From JAHEYG01 sp040403535 (GTDB lineage: Bacteria; Bacteroidota; Bacteroidia; B-17B0; Aurantibacillaceae), in NCBI GenBank assembly GCA_040403535.1, contig JBBAKL010000049.1:1-21491 (forward strand): a stretch of DNA of 21,491 bases, read 5' to 3'. The number at the start of each line of letters is the position of its first letter. The stretch's first letter is position 1. The translations under genes and the position numbers were made by a program. Positions 16,855 through 21,491 of this stretch are shown here, piece by piece. The notes beneath the pieces are model-generated. The model saw only the letters and a program-made list of their open reading frames with translations, did no database searches and was not told the DNA's origin.

Positions 16855-16870
16855 TTTTGATTAATCAAAA
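16855..16870. repeat. 16-bp perfect palindrome between the His-rich gene and czcA
   Basis: TTTTGATTAATCAAAA is a perfect inverted repeat in the 62-bp gap between the His-rich gene's stop (16889) and the pump's start (16826). The core TGA-N4-TCA has a spacer 2 bp shorter than the sites at the six promoters. No -7 element lies 29.5 bp away, because that position overlaps the czcA start codon. It could be a weak operator or an RNA hairpin, or it may be chance in AT-rich DNA. Confidence 0.3.
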
Positions 16871-16888
16871 CGAAAGAAGAACAAAAAA

Positions 16889-17266
16889 CTAAGAAAGCTT
16901 AGGAGGTTGCCAAATGGAATCAGTAAAAGATGATGGAATTTGATCGTTAGACTGAACGCTTTGTTGCACTTTATATTCTATAAGTGCAAGCGAATAGTGA
17001 TTATCAGTTTTTATGACAACAGAAATGTTTGGTGTTGGGTGATGACTGCATCCGTCTTCCGAATGTTTAAAAGGCAACTTGCCATGTTCGTGATCCGTAT
17101 CATGGTTATCATTCGCATAGTGTTCATTTATAAAATCGATGAATGATACATGGGAAGCAGTTTGATGGTAGTGATCAAATAAAAAAGGGAGTTTTACCAA
17201 TTCGGCAAAAGCCTCGTGGTTAGTAAAGAATTGCAGGATTAAAAATAATACTAATACCTTTTTCAT
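16889..17266 (-). CDS. Small exported His-rich protein leading the metal-efflux operon
   Basis: A 125-aa protein with a clear signal peptide (MKKVLVLFLILQFFTNHEAFA). It has a His/Asp-rich centre with several HD/HEH/SHH motifs at roughly residues 52-80, including 'KLPFKHSEDGCSHH'. The C-terminus ends in 'SFTDSIWQPPKLS'. I recognise the layout from small genes that precede CusA/CzcA operons in Bacteroidota; no named function is known to me. A periplasmic metal buffer or sensor is plausible from the histidines and the position. I chose the Met at 17266, because a longer reading from 17410 would run through the divergent promoter region and past the signal peptide. The -7 element at 17283-17276 is only 10 bp from this ATG, giving an almost leaderless mRNA. 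Confidence 0.75.
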   Translation of the reverse strand: MKKVLVLFLILQFFTNHEAFAELVKLPFLFDHYHQTASHVSFIDFINEHYANDNHDTDHEHGKLPFKHSEDGCSHHPTPNISVVIKTDNHYSLALIEYKVQQSVQSNDQIPSSFTDSIWQPPKLS

Positions 17267-17275
17267 TATTGCATA

Positions 17276-17283
17276 CAAATATA
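17276..17283 (-). promoter_or_regulatory. -7 promoter element of the metal-efflux operon (TATATTTG on minus strand)
   Basis: A perfect TAnnTTTG match read on the minus strand. Its first base (17283) is 29.5 bp from the centre (17312.5) of the inverted repeat at 17305-17320. The start codon at 17266 follows almost immediately. Confidence 0.6.
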
Positions 17284-17304
17284 CTATAAAAATTGCTATG
17301 TTTT

Positions 17305-17320
17305 TATGATGTAACTCATA
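17305..17320. promoter_or_regulatory. Shared Crp/Fnr-type site midway between divergent promoters
   Basis: TATGA-TGTAAC-TCATA is an inverted repeat with perfect 5-bp arms. Its outer TATGA/TCATA equals that of the perfect ccoI site, while the inner C/G pair is missing. Its centre (17312.5) is exactly 29.5 bp from the first base of the minus-strand -7 element (17283) and exactly 29.5 bp from that of the plus-strand one (17342). One dimer could therefore serve both genes. Confidence 0.6.
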
Positions 17321-17341
17321 TGAATTTGGCACATGTTTTTG

Positions 17342-17349
17342 CAAATTTG
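17342..17349 (+). promoter_or_regulatory. -7-like promoter element of the flavoprotein gene (CAAATTTG)
   Basis: It matches TAnnTTTG at 5 of 6 fixed positions (C for T first). It lies 29.5 bp from the shared site centre and 18 bp before the start codon at 17368. Confidence 0.45.
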
Positions 17350-17367
17350 AAGAACAAAAGCTAATCC

Positions 17368-18564
17368 ATGAAGAAATCTGTAACCATAATCGGTGGCGGA
17401 CCTGCAGCAATGATGTTGGCAGCCAAATTAAATTCCGACAAATACAGTGTTAGGATTTATGAAAAGAACAAAGCACTTGGCAGAAAATTCTTAGTGGCAG
17501 GCAAAGGCGGATTTAACTTAACCCATAGCGACGAGTTGGAAGTGTTTATTGGACGTTATCATCCCAATTATTTCTTGAAAAGCGCCATTACTGATTTTTC
17601 AAATAAGGATTTACAAAATTGGTTTGGCGATTTAGGTGTTGATACCTATGTGGGAACCAGTAAACGTATTTTTCCGGTTAAAGGAATTAAACCCGTGCAG
17701 GTGTTAGATGCAATTGAAGGTTATTTGGATCAAAACAAAGTAGAAGTTAATACCGGATATAAATGGATTGGCTTCTCAAGCGATGGTTCTTTAATTTTTG
17801 AAGAAAAATCGGGCATACATAATATTACATCAGATTTTGTTGTTTTTGCACTTGGCGGTGCTAGTTGGAAAGTAACCGGTTCAGATGGTTCCTGGTTAAG
17901 TTATTTTATTGAAAAAGGCGTTACAGTAAATCCTTTTGAAGCGTCTAATTGTGCCTATAAAGTTGATTGGTCTGTAACAATCTTAGAAGAATTAGAAGGC
18001 AAAGCATTGAAAAATTGCAAGTTTAAATGTGGTAATTCTTTTCATCTGGGTGAGGCGGTCTTAACATCTCAAGGAATTGAAGGTAGTGGTGTTTATCCGT
18101 TAGGTCCGGAAGTGAGATGGCAATTAGCCAATAAAAAACAGGCCATATTGCATGTAGATTTTAAACCTCAGAATACACAAGACGAATTAGAGGAAAAAAT
18201 CATCAATCGCAAGAATGGTTCTTTATCCAAATTTCTTCAAAAAGAATTAAAGTTGAGCCGGGCGATGCTAACGTTAATTAAAGAATTTTCTTCCAAAGAA
18301 ATTTATACGGATCCCAAAGCATTAGTTATGCTTATCAAAAATTTCCCAATACATATTACAGCTCTTGCGCCTATCGATGAGGCAATTTCCACGGCAGGTG
18401 GAATTGCACTTAAAGAAGTAGATGAAAATTATCAATTAAAAAAATTACCCAACCATTTTGTGATTGGCGAAATGCTGGATTGGGATGCTCCAACCGGCGG
18501 ATACTTATTACAAGCCTGTTTTAGTATGGGTAATCATTTAGCCCATCATTTAAATAGGTTGTAA
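17368..18564 (+). CDS. HI0933/BaiN-family FAD-dependent oxidoreductase (TIGR03862-like)
   Basis: A 398-aa flavoprotein. The N-terminal Rossmann motif 'TIIGGGPAAMMLAAKL' (residues 6-21) binds FAD, followed by 'E-K-N-K-A-L-G-R-K' and 'LVAGKGGFNLTHS' (42-54), a signature of HI0933-like proteins. The C-terminal FAD-contact segment is 'GEMLDWDAPTGGYLLQACF'. The branch with 'GxGGFNLTHS' and the length of ~400 fits the TIGR03862 group, in which some members are annotated as aminoacetone oxidases. The substrate here is unknown and no neighbour points to one. It diverges from the metal-efflux operon with a shared regulatory site. It converges on the DUF2892 gene with 3 bp between the stop codons and no terminator visible. 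Confidence 0.85.
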   Translation: MKKSVTIIGGGPAAMMLAAKLNSDKYSVRIYEKNKALGRKFLVAGKGGFNLTHSDELEVFIGRYHPNYFLKSAITDFSNKDLQNWFGDLGVDTYVGTSKRIFPVKGIKPVQVLDAIEGYLDQNKVEVNTGYKWIGFSSDGSLIFEEKSGIHNITSDFVVFALGGASWKVTGSDGSWLSYFIEKGVTVNPFEASNCAYKVDWSVTILEELEGKALKNCKFKCGNSFHLGEAVLTSQGIEGSGVYPLGPEVRWQLANKKQAILHVDFKPQNTQDELEEKIINRKNGSLSKFLQKELKLSRAMLTLIKEFSSKEIYTDPKALVMLIKNFPIHITALAPIDEAISTAGGIALKEVDENYQLKKLPNHFVIGEMLDWDAPTGGYLLQACFSMGNHLAHHLNRL

Positions 18565-18567
18565 TTA

Positions 18568-18780
18568 TTATTGTTCTTCTTTCTGACAAGTATTAATGCC
18601 AACTAATGGATAAAGAGGGCAAAAACTTATTACGCTGGTTAGTGTCATGATAGCGCCTATTCCGATTAACACATATGTTAAAGTGCCGCTTGTTAAATTA
18701 GTGGCAAAAGCAACGATAAATAATACTGCAGCCAGAGTCAATCTGATTATTCTGTCAACGTTTCCCATGTTTTTCTTCAT
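18568..18780 (-). CDS. DUF2892 small inner-membrane protein (YgaP-like membrane domain)
   Basis: A 70-aa protein with 'MKKNMGNVDRIIRL' at the N-terminus, two transmembrane helices (~15-27 and ~33-50), and the conserved 'SFCPLYPLVGINTC' ending with two cysteines. This is the Pfam DUF2892 family (PF11127), which also forms the membrane part of YgaP-type rhodanese proteins. No rhodanese domain is attached here. Its function is unknown; sulfur or redox roles have been suggested from fusion partners. It is divergent from paaA, and the 161-bp gap holds three Crp/Fnr-type sites, of which the nearest is correctly placed for this gene. Confidence 0.85.
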   Translation of the reverse strand: MKKNMGNVDRIIRLTLAAVLFIVAFATNLTSGTLTYVLIGIGAIMTLTSVISFCPLYPLVGINTCQKEEQ

Positions 18781-18806
18781 AGTAATAAAAATTAATTGTT
18801 ATAACA

Positions 18807-18814
18807 CAAAAATC
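18807..18814 (-). promoter_or_regulatory. -7-like promoter element of the DUF2892 gene (GATTTTTG on minus strand)
   Basis: It matches TAnnTTTG at 5 of 6 fixed positions. Its first base (18814) is exactly 29.5 bp from the centre of the site at 18838-18849. The start codon at 18780 follows after 26 bp. Confidence 0.45.
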
Positions 18815-18837
18815 ACGTTTTAGGCGTAGATGATTTG

Positions 18838-18849
18838 TGACATTAGTTA
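18838..18849. promoter_or_regulatory. Crp/Fnr-type site proximal to the DUF2892 gene
   Basis: TGAC-ATTA-GTTA matches TGAC-N4-GTCA at 7 of 8 positions and sits inside a longer imperfect repeat TTGTgAC...GTtACAA (18835-18852). Its centre (18843.5) is 22 bp from the next site at 18860-18871. Confidence 0.6.
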
Positions 18850-18859
18850 CAATAATGTA

Positions 18860-18871
18860 TGATTTTTATCA
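18860..18871. promoter_or_regulatory. Central Fnr-like palindrome shared by the DUF2892 gene and paaA
   Basis: TGAT-TTTT-ATCA is a perfect inverted repeat identical to the core of the classical FNR box (TTGAT-N4-ATCAA). Its centre (18865.5) lies 22 bp from the DUF2892-side site and 23 bp from the paaA-side site. It is thus the distal, second site for both divergent promoters. Confidence 0.55.
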
Positions 18872-18882
18872 AGTATTAAAAC

Positions 18883-18894
18883 TGACAAATGTCA
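18883..18894. promoter_or_regulatory. Crp/Fnr-type operator palindrome upstream of paaA
   Basis: TGAC-AAAT-GTCA has perfect arms, extended to TGACA-AA-TGTCA, with the same core as the ccoI and cco sites. Its centre (18888.5) is 29.5 bp upstream of the -7-like element at 18918, identical to ccoI. Confidence 0.72.
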
Positions 18895-18917
18895 TGTAGT
18901 TGATGGTATTCAAAAAA

Positions 18918-18925
18918 TACATTTA
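18918..18925 (+). promoter_or_regulatory. -7-like promoter element of the paa operon (TACATTTA)
   Basis: It matches TAnnTTTG at 5 of 6 fixed positions and lies 16 bp before the paaA start codon. It is correctly spaced from the palindrome at 18883-18894. Confidence 0.55.
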
Positions 18926-18941
18926 CTAAAAAAATCTAACT

Positions 18942-19886
18942 ATGCACAATGAACACACCGATCAACATTTTCAATTAAGAATTGATAATGGAGAATACAT
19001 AGAGGCAAAAGATTACATGCCGGAAGGTTACCGTAAGCATTTAATCCGCCAGATTTCACAACATGCGCACTCTGAAGTAATAGGTATGCAACCGGAAGGA
19101 AACTGGATTACCCGCGCACCAAGCTTACGATCGAAACAAATTTTATTAGCTAAAATACAAGATGAGGGAGGCCACGGATTGTATTTATATTCTGCTGCCG
19201 AAACCTTAGGGATTACGCGTGTTGAATTGATTGAACAATTACACAGTGGTAAAGCAAAATATTCTAACATTTTTAATTACCCTGCTTTAAATTGGGCCGA
19301 TATCGGAGCTATTGGTTGGTTAGTGGATGGCGCGGCTATCGTTAATCAGGTGTCGTTACAACGCACATCTTACGGTCCGTACAGTAGGGCAATGGTTCGC
19401 ATCTGTAAGGAAGAAAGTTTCCATCAGCGACAGGGCTATGAAATCATGGCTACGATGATGAAAGGTACAAAAGACCAACAAGAAATGGCTCAGGATGCCA
19501 TGAATCGCTGGTGGTGGCCGGCATTAATGATGTTTGGTCCGCACGATACAGATTCCCCGCATTCAAGTGATGCGGTAAAATGGAAAATTAAACGCGAAAC
19601 GAACGACGAGTTACGCCAGAAGTTTATTGATAAAACCGTTCAGCAAGCCGAAGTAATTGGATTAACGGTGCCTGATAAAGATTTGAAATGGAATGAAAAA
19701 ACCGGTCATTACGATATTGGTAAGATTAACTGGGATGAGTTTCATCGTGTAATTAATGGTAATGGTCCTTGCAATAAGCAACGTATGGATCATCATCTTA
19801 AATACCATAATGAAGGAGCATGGATACGCGAAGCGGCGGAAGCATACAAGAAAAAAAGAATGGCAAAACAATTAGAAATCGCTTAA
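18942..19886 (+). CDS. paaA: PaaA, catalytic subunit of 1,2-phenylacetyl-CoA epoxidase
   Basis: A 314-aa ferritin-like diiron monooxygenase subunit. With PaaB, PaaC and reductase PaaE it converts phenylacetyl-CoA plus O2 to the ring 1,2-epoxide, the first ring-activating step of aerobic phenylacetate degradation. Diiron-type ligands are visible as E45 ('HAHSEVIGMQP'), E75-x-x-H78 in 'IQDEGGHGLY', and E158-x-x-H161 in 'CKEESFHQRQGYEIM'. The segments 'YGPYSRAMVRICKEE' and 'MFGPHDTDSPHS' are typical of PaaA. The length is normal for the family. It is first in the paaABCD run, 12 bp before paaB, and directly follows a promoter with a perfect Crp/Fnr-type site. Confidence 0.95.
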   Translation: MHNEHTDQHFQLRIDNGEYIEAKDYMPEGYRKHLIRQISQHAHSEVIGMQPEGNWITRAPSLRSKQILLAKIQDEGGHGLYLYSAAETLGITRVELIEQLHSGKAKYSNIFNYPALNWADIGAIGWLVDGAAIVNQVSLQRTSYGPYSRAMVRICKEESFHQRQGYEIMATMMKGTKDQQEMAQDAMNRWWWPALMMFGPHDTDSPHSSDAVKWKIKRETNDELRQKFIDKTVQQAEVIGLTVPDKDLKWNEKTGHYDIGKINWDEFHRVINGNGPCNKQRMDHHLKYHNEGAWIREAAEAYKKKRMAKQLEIA

Positions 19887-19897
19887 AAAACATTACA

Positions 19898-20188
19898 ATG
19901 GCAAAAGATACGCAATTAGATTTATGGGAAGTGTTTATTCAAAGTAAATCAGGACTTCCTTACATTCACGCTGGTAGCATACACGCCTCAGACGCAAAAA
20001 TGGCCATGCAAAATGCCCGTGATACTTATACCAGAAGGGGTGAAGGAACAAGTATTTGGTTGGTTCCTTCAAAAAATATTTTAGCATCCAATCCTGATGA
20101 TAACGATATGTTGTTTGATCCGTCAAACGATAAGATTTATCGTCATCCAACTTTTTACGTAATGCCGGAAGGCGCCAAAAACATTTAA
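19898..20188 (+). CDS. paaB: PaaB, small subunit of phenylacetyl-CoA epoxidase
   Basis: A 96-aa non-catalytic subunit needed for assembly of active PaaABC(E) complexes. The start 'MAKDTQLDLWEVFIQSK' matches the conserved PaaB opening (W-E-V-F-I/V-Q). The middle has 'HAGSIHASDAKMAMQNARDTYTRRGEG' as two short pieces of the family pattern, with 'SIWLVPS' after it. I use the ATG at 19898, 12 bp after the paaA stop. The frame is open upstream to 19820, but that would overlap paaA by 67 nt and add non-family sequence. It is followed after 10 bp by paaC. Confidence 0.93.
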   Translation: MAKDTQLDLWEVFIQSKSGLPYIHAGSIHASDAKMAMQNARDTYTRRGEGTSIWLVPSKNILASNPDDNDMLFDPSNDKIYRHPTFYVMPEGAKNI

Positions 20189-20198
20189 TACTTTTATT

Positions 20199-20957
20199 AT
20201 GACATCAACAGAAGCATTATACAATTATTGTTTAAGATTGGGCGACAACGCTTTGATACTTGGACATCGCTTATCTGAATTATGCAGCCGCGCTCCTTTT
20301 ATTGAGGAAGATTTGGCTTTAACGAATATGTCGCTTGACATGATAGGGCGTGCGCAGGCATTGCTGAAATATGCCGGCGAAGTAGAGGGTAAAGGAAAAA
20401 CCGAAGACGATATAGCTTACCGTCGTCCTGAAATTAAGTACTATAATAATTTAATTACGGAGCAGCCTAATGGTGATTTCGCACATACCATTGCCCGACA
20501 ATTTTACATCTCGGCATTCGAATATTATTTTTATTCGGATCTGGAGAAAAGTAAAGATGCTACTTTAGCTGCAATTGCATCAAAAGCGATTAAAGAAGTG
20601 AAGTATCATCTTCAGCATGCTGCAGACTGGACAAGTCGTTTAGGCGATGGCACAGAAGAAAGTCATAATCGTATGCAAAAAGCCATCAATGATTTATGGA
20701 TGTGGACCGGCGAATTGTTTGAAATGGATGAAGTAGAGAATTCTCTTTTAAAAGAAGGAATTGCTGTAGATTTAGTTCCAATCAAAGCATTATGGGAAAA
20801 CCACATTAAGCAAGTATTAACAGATGCAACATTAACAATGCCAACCGGTGAATATATGCAAAGTGGCAGCCGTAAAGGAATTCACACAGAGAATTTAGGA
20901 CATATTTTATCTGAAATGCAATATTTGCAAAGAGCATATCCGGATGCAAAATGGTAA
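20199..20957 (+). CDS. paaC: PaaC, structural subunit of phenylacetyl-CoA epoxidase
   Basis: A 252-aa ferritin-like helical subunit that pairs with PaaA and lacks an active diiron site in the known enzymes. The motifs 'RLGDNALILGHRLSELC', 'DLALTNMSLDMIGRA' and 'EVKYHLQHAADWTSRLGDG' are characteristic of PaaC. The length is normal (~250). Its end overlaps paaD by 7 nt (paaD ATG 20951, paaC stop 20955-20957), so the two are translationally coupled. Confidence 0.94.
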   Translation: MTSTEALYNYCLRLGDNALILGHRLSELCSRAPFIEEDLALTNMSLDMIGRAQALLKYAGEVEGKGKTEDDIAYRRPEIKYYNNLITEQPNGDFAHTIARQFYISAFEYYFYSDLEKSKDATLAAIASKAIKEVKYHLQHAADWTSRLGDGTEESHNRMQKAINDLWMWTGELFEMDEVENSLLKEGIAVDLVPIKALWENHIKQVLTDATLTMPTGEYMQSGSRKGIHTENLGHILSEMQYLQRAYPDAKW

Positions 20958-21442
20958 GTTGTGTAATTAATAATGATCAGATTTTTAATTGGATTTCAGA
21001 TATTCCTGATCCGGAAATACCTGTAATTTCAATTAAAGATTTAGGTATGCTGCGAAATGTTAGTTATGCGAATGGTAATTACATTGTTACCATTACACCT
21101 ACCTATACAGCATGTCCTGCAATGAAAATGATAGAGGATCAGATTAAAGAGCGACTAAAAGAAAATGGTGTAGAAAATGTTAAAGTTGATTTGATATACA
21201 AACCGGCTTGGACTACAGACTGGTTATCGGAGGAAGCAAAACTGAAAATGAAAAATTATGGTATTGCTCCTCCGCAACACAGCTCTTGCAGTAAATTGTT
21301 TTCGATGGCTGAAACAGTTGTTTGTCCGAGATGTAACTCAAAACACACCGAAGTTATCAGTAAGTTTGGTTCAACTGCCTGTAAGGCGCTTTACAAATGT
21401 TTAGACTGTAAAGAGCCATTCGAGTTCTTTAAGTGCCATTAA
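20951..21442 (+). CDS. paaD: PaaD, MIP18-type iron-sulfur assembly protein for the epoxidase system
   Basis: A 163-aa protein with an N-terminal MIP18/DUF59 domain: 'IPDPEIPVISIKDLGMLR' and 'ITPTYTACPAMKMIEDQI', with the conserved Cys of this fold. A C-terminal four-Cys zinc-ribbon-like module carries 'CPRCNSKHTEVIS' and 'STACKALYKCLDCKEPFE'. PaaD is thought to act in iron-sulfur cluster maturation, probably of the PaaE reductase. No paaE is seen here. An ATG at 21485, at the very edge, may start the next gene, but only two codons are visible, so its identity cannot be judged. Confidence 0.94.
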   Translation: MVSCVINNDQIFNWISDIPDPEIPVISIKDLGMLRNVSYANGNYIVTITPTYTACPAMKMIEDQIKERLKENGVENVKVDLIYKPAWTTDWLSEEAKLKMKNYGIAPPQHSSCSKLFSMAETVVCPRCNSKHTEVISKFGSTACKALYKCLDCKEPFEFFKCH

Positions 21443-21459
21443 ATATTCGTTTATTTTTC

Positions 21460-21482
21460 GCAAATTTGTGACACAGATTTGC
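21460..21482. repeat. Interrupted inverted repeat after paaD
   Basis: GCAAATTTGT-GAC-ACAGATTTGC has 10-bp arms with one mismatch around a 3-bp centre. It lies between the paaD stop (21442) and a possible start codon at 21485. The left arm contains CAAATTTG, a 5/6 match to the -7 consensus. No T-tract follows, so it is not a good intrinsic terminator. It may be an operator or hairpin belonging to the next gene. Confidence 0.4.
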
Positions 21483-21491
21483 ATATGGCTT

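Noticed and set aside
17267..17410. N-terminal extension of the His-rich protein to 173 aa.
   Set aside because: It would cross the divergent regulatory region and the start of the flavoprotein gene. The signal peptide begins naturally at the Met at 17266.
19820..19897. Longer PaaB start overlapping paaA.
   Set aside because: The conserved PaaB N-terminus begins at the ATG at 19898; the added residues are paaA read in another frame.
1..21491. Mobile elements, CRISPR arrays, tRNA/rRNA genes, phage-defence islands.
   Set aside because: No transposase, terminal repeats, direct-repeat arrays or RNA gene structures were seen. The genes are conventional metabolic and respiratory genes with uniform base composition.

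Overview
The window looks like a chromosomal segment of a Bacteroidota bacterium, of the Flavobacteriia/Sphingobacteriia type. The evidence is low GC content, start codons with little or no Shine-Dalgarno sequence, promoter elements of the Bacteroidota type (TAnnTTTG), a cbb3 oxidase with CcoN and CcoO fused in one chain, a metal RND pump fused to its outer-membrane channel, and the cco gene order itself. I see no transposase, phage gene, CRISPR array, tRNA or rRNA. All genes look intact except the first, which is cut by the window edge.

Layout. (1) 1-705: the 3' end of a small heat-shock protein (Hsp20) and a convergent TerB-like gene, separated by a perfect palindromic terminator. (2) 851-3482: ccoI (copper P-type ATPase) overlapping a small HMA-domain copper chaperone. 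(3) 3611-11305: a compact run ccoS-ccoNO-ccoQ-ccoP-ccoG-ccoH, then a SafE/TauE-like membrane protein and hemN. This covers the microaerobic terminal oxidase, its assembly and copper supply, and oxygen-independent haem synthesis. ccoS and ccoQ are only 53 and 55 codons. (4) 17266-11336, minus strand: a metal-efflux operon made of a small exported His-rich protein, a CzcA/CusA-type pump fused to a TolC-like channel, and a lipoprotein adaptor. (5) 17368-18564: an HI0933/BaiN-type flavoprotein. (6) 18780-18568, minus strand: a small DUF2892 membrane protein. (7) 18942-21442: paaABCD, the phenylacetyl-CoA epoxidase genes, probably continuing past the right edge.

The most interesting signal is regulatory. 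Six promoters (ccoI, ccoS, the His-rich/efflux operon, the flavoprotein gene, the DUF2892 gene and paaA) each carry a Crp/Fnr-type inverted repeat. Its core is TGA-N6-TCA, best form TATGAC-N4-GTCATA. In every case its centre lies exactly 29.5 bp upstream of the first base of a TAnnTTTG-like -7 element. One site sits exactly midway between two divergent -7 elements, and several promoters have a second site two helical turns further upstream. I infer one Crp/Fnr-family activator, not encoded here, that links low-oxygen respiration, phenylacetate oxygenation and metal efflux. The sites are directly visible. The regulator and its signal are inference.

The enzymes themselves belong to known families. 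I find no convincing new protein machine in this window.
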